This document shows positions 8,197 through 14,539 of a stretch of DNA of 26,993 nt, one piece after another (the first letter of the stretch is position 1; each line of letters opens with the position of its first letter). The DNA is from Pseudomonadota bacterium (GTDB taxonomy: Bacteria > Pseudomonadota > Gammaproteobacteria > Xanthomonadales > Xanthomonadaceae). The DNA lies in the NCBI GenBank assembly GCA_023386795.1, contig JAEWJB010000157.1, positions 1 through 26,993 of the forward strand, in the 5' to 3' direction. The translations under genes and the position numbers were made by a program. The notes beneath the pieces were generated by a model. It was not told the origin of the DNA and did not search any database. It saw nothing but the letters and a program-made list of their open reading frames with translations.

Positions 8197-8222
8197 TGCA
8201 TTCATGTAAGTGGTTGAATGCA
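8197..8222. promoter_or_regulatory. Candidate operator upstream of the pilus operon
   Basis: Perfect 8-bp inverted repeat TGCATTCA (8197-8204) / TGAATGCA (8215-8222) with a 10-bp spacer, so half-sites are 18 bp apart centre to centre. It sits 110 bp before csuA/B in an AT-rich patch and overlaps the -10 box of the only sigma-70-like promoter I can place there. Spacing suits a dimeric regulator; the regulator is unknown and no regulator gene is linked to the operon. Confidence 0.45.
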
Positions 8223-8245
8223 AAGGAAAATGTGAGCGTCGTCAA
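8217..8245 (-). promoter_or_regulatory. Weak candidate promoter of the pilus operon
   Basis: On the minus strand, -35 TTGACG (8240-8245) and a poor -10 TGCATT (8217-8222) are 17 bp apart, giving a leader of about 120 nt. The -10 matches only three consensus positions, so an activator or another sigma factor may be needed. Confidence 0.25.
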
Positions 8246-8260
8246 ATTAAAGGGGGCGTT

Positions 8261-8290
8261 CTTGCCGAAAGCGCGCATTACTTGCCGGAA
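8261..8290. repeat. Direct repeat with 20-bp period in the csu-map gap
   Basis: CTTGCCGAAA (8261-8270) recurs as CTTGCCGGAA (8281-8290), exactly 20 bp apart, about two helical turns, which places both on the same face of DNA. They lie between the divergent pilus and map promoters. Tandem binding sites are possible; chance cannot be excluded. Confidence 0.35.
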
Positions 8291-8300
8291 AAGTGCCTCG

Positions 8301-8328
8301 TTCAGAATGAGGCGGGATCGGCGATAAT
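8301..8328 (+). promoter_or_regulatory. Candidate promoter of map operon
   Basis: -10 GATAAT (8323-8328) has five of six consensus bases; TTCAGA (8301-8306) at 16-bp spacing is a fair -35. Transcription would start about 8335-8336, at the A of the map ATG. That agrees with the lack of a Shine-Dalgarno sequence and suggests a leaderless mRNA. Confidence 0.6.
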
Positions 8329-8335
8329 CGCGGCC

Positions 8336-9112
8336 ATGACCGTGAACCTCAAAACCCCGCAGGAAATCGAGCTGATGCGGGTGGCCGGGCGCCTGGCCGC
8401 CGAAGTGCTCGACATCATCACCCCGCACGTCAAGCCGGGCGTCACCACCGCCGAGCTCGACCGGATCTGCCACGACCACATCATCAACGTGCAGGGCGCG
8501 ATCCCGGCCAACGTCGGCTATCGCGGCTTTCCCAAGACCGTATGCACGTCGGTCAACAACGTCATCTGCCATGGCATCCCGAGCGAGGCCAAGGTCCTGA
8601 AGGACGGCGACATCGTCAATATCGACGTCACCGTCATCAAGGACGGCTGGCACGGCGACACCAGCCGCATGTACTACGTCGGTACGCCGTCGGTCATGGC
8701 CAGGCGCCTGGTCGAGACCACCAAGGAAGCGATGTGGCGCGGCATCCGGGCGGTGAAGCCGGGGGCCACGCTGGGCGATGTCGGCCATGCGATCCAGCAG
8801 TACGCCGAAGGCGAGCGCTTCACCGTCGTGCGCGAGTATTGCGGCCACGGCATCGGCAAGGTCTACCACGACGAGCCGCAGGTGTTGCATTACGGCCGCC
8901 CGGGCGATGGCCTGGTTCTCAAGCCGGGCATGACCTTCACCATCGAGCCGATGATCAACGAAGGCACCCGTTACACCAAGGTGCTGCCGGATGGCTGGAC
9001 CGTGGTGACCAAGGACCGCAAGTTGTCGGCGCAGTGGGAGCACATGATCGCCGTCACCGAGGACGGCGTGGACGTGCTGACGCTCTCGCCCAACGACCCC
9101 GGCCACGCGTGA
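8336..9112 (+). CDS. map: Type I methionine aminopeptidase
   Basis: Removes the initiator methionine from nascent cytoplasmic proteins. The 258-residue protein has all five metal ligands at the positions numbered in E. coli: Asp97 (NID), Asp108 (GDTS), His171 (CGHGIG), Glu204 (IEP) and Glu235 (WEH), plus the substrate-binding His79 (ICHG). N-terminus MTVNLKTPQEIELMRVAG aligns with E. coli Map, fixing ATG at 8336; the open frame extends 42 codons upstream without similarity. No Shine-Dalgarno is present and a -10 box ends 7 bp before the ATG, so it is probably leaderless. Its stop overlaps the glnD start as GTGA. In E. coli, map is divergent from rpsB; here the pilus operon lies between them. 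Confidence 0.97.
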   Translation: MTVNLKTPQEIELMRVAGRLAAEVLDIITPHVKPGVTTAELDRICHDHIINVQGAIPANVGYRGFPKTVCTSVNNVICHGIPSEAKVLKDGDIVNIDVTVIKDGWHGDTSRMYYVGTPSVMARRLVETTKEAMWRGIRAVKPGATLGDVGHAIQQYAEGERFTVVREYCGHGIGKVYHDEPQVLHYGRPGDGLVLKPGMTFTIEPMINEGTRYTKVLPDGWTVVTKDRKLSAQWEHMIAVTEDGVDVLTLSPNDPGHA

Positions 9113-11721
9113 GCGGGCTGCCGGCCGCCGCTGTCCCGGACCCCGGCGTGGCCGGGGATGGCGACTGGGCGGCGCAGGCCAGGCTGCTGCTCGAACAGGG
9201 CGATGCGCGGCTGGCGCGGCGCTTCGACCAGAACGACGACATCGACCGTCTCGTCGCGCTGCGCGCGCGGGCGGTCGACCACCTGATCCGCGATGCCTGG
9301 CGGCGCTGCGTGCCAGCGGGTGCCGGCCTGTCGCTGCATGCAGTGGGCGGGTATGGGCGTGGCGAACTGTTCCCGCGTTCGGACATCGATGTGCTGGTGC
9401 TCGGCGAGCCGGATGTGCAGCAGGCGAACGAGGCCGCCATCGCGCGCCTGTTCGCGTTGCTGTGGGACGCCGGCTTGCCGGTGAGCCACGCCGTTCGCTC
9501 TGCCGCGCAATGCACCCTGGCAGCTGCCGACCAGACGGTGATGACTGCGCTGATCGAATCGCGTCCGCTGATCGCCGATGCGGCCGCCAGTGCCGCTCTC
9601 GCCGATGCGATCTCGCCGGCGCGCCTGTGGCCGCCGCGCGAATTCTTCATCGCCAAGCGCGAGGAACTGCTCGCGCGGCACCAGCGCTTCGGCGACACCG
9701 CCGACAACCTCGAGCCGGACCTCAAGGACGGCCCCGGCGGGCTGCGCGACCTGCACACGCTCGCCTGGATGGCATTGCGGGCGTTCGGCGTGCACGACCT
9801 CGAGGCGCTGGTCGGCCTGGGCCACCTCGGCCAGGACGAGGCGGCCGCGTTGCGCCGCGAACGTCGCGAACTGGCGCGCCTGCGCTACGGCCTGCACCTG
9901 GTGGCCAACCGGCCCGAGGAGCGCCTGCGCTTCGATTACCAGAAGGCGCTGGCCCAGCGCCTGGGCTATGCCGACGACCCGGAAAGCCTGGGCGTGGAAA
10001 AGATGATGCAGCGCTTCTACCGCAGCGCCGGGTTGGTGCGGCGGGTGAGCGACCGCCTGCTGCAGCGCTTCGAGGAGCAATTCGACGGCGAAGCCGTGCC
10101 GGTGGCGCTGGGCGAGGGCTTCTCGCTGCGCCGCGGTTACCTGGCCGCCGATGATGCCGGCTGGCCGCACCGCGATGTGCTGCAGGTGTTCGCGCTGTTC
10201 GCCACCTGGGCGGCGCACCGTGAAGTGCGGGGCCTGCATTCGCTCACCGCGCGTGCGCTGGCCGAGTACCTGCCGCGCCTGCCGTCCTACGAGGATGCCA
10301 CGCCGGCGGCGCGCGAACGTTTCCTCGGCCTGCTGCGCGGGCCGCGCGCGGTCGAGACGCTCGGCCGCATGGCCCGGCTGGGCGTGCTTGGGCAATGGAT
10401 TCCCGCCTTCGCCCAGGTCTCCGGGCGGATGCAGTTCGATCTCTTCCACGTCTACACCGTGGACCAGCACACGCTGATGGTGCTGCGGAATATCGCGTTG
10501 TTCGCCAGTGGTCGCGCCGACGAGCGCTTCTCCATTGCGCACGAGGTGTGGCCGCGCCTGCGCAAGCCCGAACTGCTGCTGCTGGCCGGCTTGTTCCATG
10601 ACATCGCCAAGGGCCGCGGCGGAGACCACTCCGAGCTCGGCGCGGTGGACGCGCGCGTGTTCTGCCAGGCGCACCTGCTCAGCGACGGCGACACCGAACT
10701 CGTCGCATGGCTGGTGGAACAGCACCTGCGCATGTCGGTTACCGCGCAGAAGCAGGACATCTCCGATTCGGAGGTGATCCATCGCTTCGCCTCGCTGGTG
10801 GGCAGCCGCGAGCGCCTGGACTACCTGTACCTGCTGACCTGTGCCGACATCGCCGGCACCAGCCCCAAGCTGTGGAACGCCTGGAAGGACCGCTTGCTGG
10901 CAGACCTGTACTTCGCCACCCGCCGCGCCCTGCGCGATGGGCTGGAACACCCGCTGCCACGCGAGGAACGCCTGCGCGAGGCGCGTGAGTCGGCGCGTAC
11001 GCTGCTCAACGTGCAGGGGTTGGACGATGTCACCATCGACCGCCAGTTCGCCGGCATGCCGGACGAAAGTTTCCTGCGCTTCCGTCCCGAGCAGTTGGCC
11101 TGGCAGGCGGCCTCGCTGACCGAGGTGGAGATCGGCGACACCCTGGTGAAGGCGCGCCGCGCCGCGCCGGACAACGACGCGCTGGAAGTGTTCGTCTACT
11201 CGCCCGACCGCGACGGCCTGTTCGCCGCCATCGTGATGACGCTGGACCGCAAGGGCTACGGCATCCATCGCGCGCGCGTGCTCGACGCGCCGAACGCGGC
11301 GATCTTCGATACCTTCGAGGTGCTTCCGGCCGACAGTTATGCCGATGGCGACCCCGAAGCGCTGGCGTTCGCCCTGCGCGAGGTGCTCGCCGGCGACCTG
11401 CAACGCCTGCGTCCCTCGCGGCGCGTGGTGCCGCGCCAGTTGCGCCACTTCCGCTTCGCCCCGCGCATCGATTTCCACGACAGCGCCGGGGGCCGCCGCA
11501 CGCGCCTGAGCCTGGTGGCGCCCGACCGCCCCGGCCTGCTCGCCGATGTCGCCCAGGTGCTGCGCAGCCAGCACCTGCGCGTGCACGATGCCCGCATTGC
11601 CACCTTCGGCGAACGCGCCGAAGACCAGTTCCAGATTACCGACGAGCACGACCAGCCCTTGCCCGAGGCGTCCCGCCAAGCCCTGCGCGAAGCGCTGTCT
11701 GCCTGTCTCGACCCCCAGTGA
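9109..11721 (+). CDS. glnD: Bifunctional uridylyltransferase / uridylyl-removing enzyme GlnD
   Basis: GlnD senses glutamine and adds or removes UMP on PII proteins, controlling nitrogen assimilation. The 870-residue protein shows the nucleotidyltransferase motif GGYGRGELFPRSDIDVLVL (Gly80-Gly81, Asp92, Asp94), the GlnD linker (EPDLKDGPGGLRDLH), the HD hydrolase motif FHDIAKGRGGDHSELG (His497-Asp498) and two C-terminal ACT domains (from about residues 690 and 798, the latter LSLVAPDRPGLLADVAQVL) that bind glutamine. Length is typical. GTG at 9109 is the start: it overlaps the map stop as GTGA, and the frame upstream lies antisense to nothing recognisable but within map. The dapD start follows closely. 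The asnB attenuator downstream links the region to glutamine/asparagine metabolism. Confidence 0.97.
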   Translation: MSGLPAAAVPDPGVAGDGDWAAQARLLLEQGDARLARRFDQNDDIDRLVALRARAVDHLIRDAWRRCVPAGAGLSLHAVGGYGRGELFPRSDIDVLVLGEPDVQQANEAAIARLFALLWDAGLPVSHAVRSAAQCTLAAADQTVMTALIESRPLIADAAASAALADAISPARLWPPREFFIAKREELLARHQRFGDTADNLEPDLKDGPGGLRDLHTLAWMALRAFGVHDLEALVGLGHLGQDEAAALRRERRELARLRYGLHLVANRPEERLRFDYQKALAQRLGYADDPESLGVEKMMQRFYRSAGLVRRVSDRLLQRFEEQFDGEAVPVALGEGFSLRRGYLAADDAGWPHRDVLQVFALFATWAAHREVRGLHSLTARALAEYLPRLPSYEDATPAARERFLGLLRGPRAVETLGRMARLGVLGQWIPAFAQVSGRMQFDLFHVYTVDQHTLMVLRNIALFASGRADERFSIAHEVWPRLRKPELLLLAGLFHDIAKGRGGDHSELGAVDARVFCQAHLLSDGDTELVAWLVEQHLRMSVTAQKQDISDSEVIHRFASLVGSRERLDYLYLLTCADIAGTSPKLWNAWKDRLLADLYFATRRALRDGLEHPLPREERLREARESARTLLNVQGLDDVTIDRQFAGMPDESFLRFRPEQLAWQAASLTEVEIGDTLVKARRAAPDNDALEVFVYSPDRDGLFAAIVMTLDRKGYGIHRARVLDAPNAAIFDTFEVLPADSYADGDPEALAFALREVLAGDLQRLRPSRRVVPRQLRHFRFAPRIDFHDSAGGRRTRLSLVAPDRPGLLADVAQVLRSQHLRVHDARIATFGERAEDQFQITDEHDQPLPEASRQALREALSACLDPQ

Positions 11722-11741
11722 TTCCCGGAGATTTCCCTTTC

Positions 11742-12734
11742 ATGGCCAGCAAGCCCGCCCCGAAGAAGACCGCCCCCAAGACGACCGCAGCCAAGGCGCC
11801 GGCCAGGAAAGCCGCCCCGGGCAAGGGCGCGGCCGCCAAGGCAGCGGCGCCGGCCAAGCCGGCCGCGCCGAAGAAGAGCCTGCACAAGCCGCCGGTGCCG
11901 GGCCACGAGGAACTGAAGTTCACCATCGAGAGCGCGTTCGAGCGTCGCGCTGCGTTGACGCTGGACGAAATCGAGGGCTCCACCAAGCCGATCGTCAACC
12001 GCGTCATCGACGGGCTGGAGAGCGGCGAGTTCCGCGTTGCCGAGCCGGACGGCCATGGCGGCTGGAAGGTCAACGAGTGGCTGAAGAAGGCGGTGCTGTT
12101 GTATTTCCGCGTCAACGACATGGGCGTGGTGGATGCGCGCCCGGCACCGTTCTGGGACAAGGTCGAGTCGCGCTTTGCCGGCTATGACGAGGCGAAGTTC
12201 CGCAAGGCCGGCGTGCGCGTGGTGCCGGGCGCCATCGCCCGCCGCGGCAGCTACTTCGGCAAGGACGTGGTGCTGATGCCGAGCTTCACCAACATCGGCG
12301 CGCACGTGGGCGAGGGCACCATGGTCGATACCTGGGCCACGGTGGGCTCGTGCGCGCAGATCGGCAAGCACTGCCATCTGTCCGGCGGCGCCGGCATCGG
12401 TGGCGTACTCGAACCGCTGCAGGCCAGCCCGACCATCATCGAGGACCACTGCTTCATCGGCGCGCGCTCGGAAGTGGTCGAAGGCGTGGTCATCGGCCAC
12501 CACAGCGTGATCGGCATGGGCGTGTTCATCGGCCAGAGCACGCGCATCTACAACCGTGCCACCGGCGAGATCAGCTACGGCTACGTACCGCCGTACAGCG
12601 TGGTGGTGTCCGGCTCGCTGCCGTCCAAGGACGGCACGCATTCGCTGTACTGCGCGGTGATCGTCAAGCAGGTCGATGCCAAGACGCGCGCCAAGACCAG
12701 CGTCAACGACCTGCTGCGCGGCCTGGCCGAGTAA
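11742..12734 (+). CDS. dapD: Tetrahydrodipicolinate N-succinyltransferase with Lys/Ala-rich N-tail
   Basis: Transfers succinyl from succinyl-CoA to tetrahydrodipicolinate in the succinylase branch of lysine/meso-diaminopimelate synthesis. From about residue 57 the 330-aa protein aligns with E. coli DapD (FTIESAFERRAALT, WLKKAVLLYFRVND, TMVDTWATVGSCAQIGKHC, GGVLEPLQASPTIIEDHCF, the left-handed beta-helix hexapeptides, VSGSLPSKDG). Before this comes an unusual tail of about 50 residues made almost only of Lys, Ala, Pro, Thr and Arg, like histone H1 or AlgP tails; E. coli DapD (274 aa) has none. ATG at 11742 follows GGAG by 11 nt; GTG at 11718, overlapping the glnD stop, is an alternative that lengthens the tail by 8 residues. 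Operon with yffB-like and dapE. Confidence 0.96.
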   Translation: MASKPAPKKTAPKTTAAKAPARKAAPGKGAAAKAAAPAKPAAPKKSLHKPPVPGHEELKFTIESAFERRAALTLDEIEGSTKPIVNRVIDGLESGEFRVAEPDGHGGWKVNEWLKKAVLLYFRVNDMGVVDARPAPFWDKVESRFAGYDEAKFRKAGVRVVPGAIARRGSYFGKDVVLMPSFTNIGAHVGEGTMVDTWATVGSCAQIGKHCHLSGGAGIGGVLEPLQASPTIIEDHCFIGARSEVVEGVVIGHHSVIGMGVFIGQSTRIYNRATGEISYGYVPPYSVVVSGSLPSKDGTHSLYCAVIVKQVDAKTRAKTSVNDLLRGLAE

Positions 12735-12739
12735 GCGCG

Positions 12740-13099
12740 ATGGGCACCACGATCCACGGGTTGAAGAACTGCGACACCTGCAAGAAGGCGACGAAGTGGC
12801 TCGACCGCTTCGGTGTTGCCTATACGTTCGTCGATTACCGCGACCACAAGCCGAGCCCGGAGACGCTGGTCGACTGGGCAAGGCAGGCAGGTGGGTTCGA
12901 CGCGCTGGTGAACAAGTCCTCCACCACCTGGCGCCAGCTGCCGGAGAACCGCAAGGCGCCCGGCAGCGAGGCGGAATGGAAGCTGCTGCTGCGTGAACAT
13001 CCGCAGCTGGTACGCCGCCCGGTGGTGGTGACCGACGACGGCACGGTGACGCAGGGTTTCAGCGACAACGGCTTCAAGAAGCGCTTCGGCATCGCCTGA
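12740..13099 (+). CDS. ArsC/Spx-family protein (YffB-like)
   Basis: A 119-residue thioredoxin-fold protein of the arsenate reductase (ArsC)/Spx family. The N-terminal strand TIHGLKNCDTCKKATKWLD carries a Cys11-x-x-Cys14 motif and the YffB-type continuation VDYRDHKPSPETL; KAPGSEAEWKLLLREHPQLVRRPVVV and GFSDNGFKKRF complete the domain. Homologues such as E. coli YffB also lie next to dapE; the biochemical role is not established, although family members bind glutathione. The ATG is 5 nt after the dapD stop, with only a weak GAG upstream, and the gene ends 1 nt before dapE, so it is embedded in the lysine operon. True arsenate reduction is doubtful: no other ars genes are nearby. Confidence 0.9.
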   Translation: MGTTIHGLKNCDTCKKATKWLDRFGVAYTFVDYRDHKPSPETLVDWARQAGGFDALVNKSSTTWRQLPENRKAPGSEAEWKLLLREHPQLVRRPVVVTDDGTVTQGFSDNGFKKRFGIA

Positions 13100-13100
13100 C

Positions 13101-14225
13101 ATGTCCGACGTCCTCGATCTCGCCTGCGACCTCATCGCCCGTCCCTCGGTCACGCCGGAAGATGCCGGTTGCCAGCAGCTGGTCGCCCACCGGCTGTCGG
13201 CGGCGGGCTTTCACTGCGAGCACCTGCGCCTGGGCGAGGTGGACAACCTCTGGGCCACGCACGGCAGCGGCGCACCGGTGCTTGTGCTGCTCGGCCACAC
13301 CGACGTGGTGCCCCCGGGGCCGCGCGAGGCGTGGGCCAGCGATCCGTTCGCGCCGCAGGTCCGCGAGGGCGTGCTGTACGGGCGCGGCGCGGCGGACATG
13401 AAGGGCAGCGTCGCCGCCTTCGTGGTGGCGGCCGAGCGTTTCGTCGCCGCACATCCCGACCATGTCGGCACGCTGGCCGTGCTGCTCACCTCCGACGAGG
13501 AAGGGGACGCCATCGACGGCGTGCGTCATGTCGCGCGGCTGTTCGCCGAGCGCGGGCAGGGCATCGACTGGTGCATCACCGGCGAGCCTTCCTCGACCGC
13601 CCGGCTGGGCGACTTGCTGCGCGTGGGACGTCGCGGCAGCCTCTCGGGCACGCTGACCGTCAAGGGCGTGCAGGGGCACGTGGCCTATCCGCACAAGGCG
13701 CGCAATCCCATCCACCTGGCCGCGCCTGCGCTGGCCGAACTCACCGCGCGGCATTGGGACGCGGGTTACGAAAGCTTCCCGCCGACCAGCCTGCAGGTGT
13801 CCAACATCCACGCGGGCACCGGCGCCAACAACGTGATTCCGGGCGAGCTGCAGGTGGCCTTCAACCTGCGCTACAACCCGCATTGGGATGCGCCGCGGCT
13901 GGAAGCGGAGATCGAAGCGCTGCTGCATCGGCACGGTCTGGACTTCGACCTGCGGTGGCACCGTAGCGGCGAACCGTTCTACACGCCGGAGGGGCGGCTG
14001 CGCGAAGTCGCGCGGCAAGTGCTGGGCGAATTCGCCGGCGCGCCGCCGGAGGAAAGCACCGGCGGGGGGACCTCCGACGCACGCTTCATTGCGCCCTTGG
14101 GGGCGCAGTGCATCGAAGTCGGGCCGGTCAACGCGAGCATCCACCAGGTGGACGAACACGTCGCCGTGGCGGACCTGGAAGCCCTGCCGGCGCTTTACCA
14201 GCGCCTGCTCGAGCGGCTGCTGTGA
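13101..14225 (+). CDS. dapE: Succinyl-diaminopimelate desuccinylase
   Basis: Hydrolyses N-succinyl-LL-diaminopimelate to LL-diaminopimelate and succinate, downstream of DapD in the same pathway. The 374-residue M20 metallopeptidase-family protein shows the di-zinc ligands His66 (GHTDVVPPG), Asp99 (GRGAADMKG), Glu134 (SDEEGDA; Glu133 is the catalytic base), Glu162 (TGEPS) and His348 (SIHQVDE). The lid/dimerisation domain occupies about residues 180-290 with the GANNVIPGE motif. ATG at 13101 is 1 nt after the YffB-like stop. No separate terminator follows: the first strong one is the asnB leader terminator at 14433-14461, so the map-dapE transcript may also end there. Confidence 0.97.
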   Translation: MSDVLDLACDLIARPSVTPEDAGCQQLVAHRLSAAGFHCEHLRLGEVDNLWATHGSGAPVLVLLGHTDVVPPGPREAWASDPFAPQVREGVLYGRGAADMKGSVAAFVVAAERFVAAHPDHVGTLAVLLTSDEEGDAIDGVRHVARLFAERGQGIDWCITGEPSSTARLGDLLRVGRRGSLSGTLTVKGVQGHVAYPHKARNPIHLAAPALAELTARHWDAGYESFPPTSLQVSNIHAGTGANNVIPGELQVAFNLRYNPHWDAPRLEAEIEALLHRHGLDFDLRWHRSGEPFYTPEGRLREVARQVLGEFAGAPPEESTGGGTSDARFIAPLGAQCIEVGPVNASIHQVDEHVAVADLEALPALYQRLLERLL

Positions 14226-14270
14226 ATCGTCCGGGCGCAGGTCCGGGCTGATTCGTTGCCCTCGAAACGG

Positions 14271-14299
14271 TTGCACGTCCCTCGCGGACCGGTTAGCGT
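14271..14299 (+). promoter_or_regulatory. Weak candidate promoter of the asnB leader
   Basis: TTGCAC (14271-14276) and TAGCGT (14294-14299) are 17 bp apart; each box matches three consensus positions. Transcription would start at 14305-14307, at the leader-peptide ATG, consistent with the absence of a ribosome binding site there. A small palindrome (GTCC/GGAC, 14277-14289) lies in the spacer. Confidence 0.3.
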
Positions 14300-14306
14300 C
14301 GGCTAC

Positions 14307-14399
14307 ATGCTTCGCCTGACCGCCCTCGTTGCCAACCACAACAACCGCAATAATCTGCGTGCGAATAATCGTGCGCGGCCGATGCGGGTCTGCGACTAG
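14307..14399 (+). CDS. Asparagine-rich leader peptide of asnB
   Basis: A 30-codon ORF (ATG 14307, TAG 14397-14399). Residues 9-22 read ANHNNRNNLRANNR, so seven of the twelve codons 10-21 are Asn (three AAC, four AAT), in a genome where A/T-ending codons are rare. It ends RARPMRVCD. It lies between dapE and asnB and overlaps the first strand of a terminator/antiterminator pair. This is what a transcription-attenuation leader reporting charged tRNA-Asn should look like, by analogy with the his, thr, leu and phe leaders. No Shine-Dalgarno precedes it, so initiation is probably leaderless. The coding call rests on codon content, position and fit with RNA structure; no homologue could be checked. 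Confidence 0.82.
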   Translation: MLRLTALVANHNNRNNLRANNRARPMRVCD

Positions 14400-14447
14400 G
14401 CAAAGCAAGCAACATACGCCCAGTGACCAGAAAACCCGCATCGGCCG
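14376..14447 (+). promoter_or_regulatory. Antiterminator pairing in the asnB leader
   Basis: CGGCCGATGCGGGT at 14376-14389 (inside the last codons of the leader ORF) is perfectly complementary over 14 nt to ACCCGCATCGGCCG at 14434-14447, the 5' arm of the terminator. The same 14-mer is repeated exactly at 14442-14455 in the terminator 3' arm. The two pairings are mutually exclusive. A ribosome stalled at Asn codons 10-16 leaves 14376-14389 free to form the antiterminator; one reaching the stop codon covers it and lets the terminator form. Confidence 0.8.
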
Positions 14448-14461
14448 ATGCGGGTTTTTTT
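14433..14461 (+). terminator. Attenuator terminator upstream of asnB
   Basis: Perfect inverted repeat, arms AACCCGCATCG (14433-14443) and CGATGCGGGTT (14446-14456), with the T-run at 14455-14461: a strong intrinsic terminator 33 nt after the leader stop codon and 78 nt before the asnB ATG. It is the only clear terminator between dapE and asnB. Confidence 0.93.
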
Positions 14462-14539
14462 GTGCCCGCAGGTGATGTCCAGGTGTCCGGTCGAGGGAAT
14501 TCCTTTCGTTTCCCCGACAATTCCAAGGAGCTTTCCGTC

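Noticed and set aside
8281..8300. GG-N10-GC pattern on the minus strand as a sigma-54 site for the pilus operon
   Set aside because: Only the minimal dinucleotides match; the -12 element lacks TTGC and no enhancer-binding protein gene is nearby.
8971..11679. 902-codon open frame antisense to glnD
   Set aside because: Same His/Arg/Gln-rich shadow composition; glnD on the other strand has all its motifs.
11718..11741. GTG at 11718 as dapD start
   Set aside because: It overlaps the glnD stop attractively, but the ATG at 11742 has GGAG upstream and is the commoner codon. Kept as an alternative only.
12740..13099. Arsenate reductase annotation for the ArsC-family gene
   Set aside because: Sequence and dapE linkage fit the YffB subgroup; no ars operon is present, so detoxification is unsupported.
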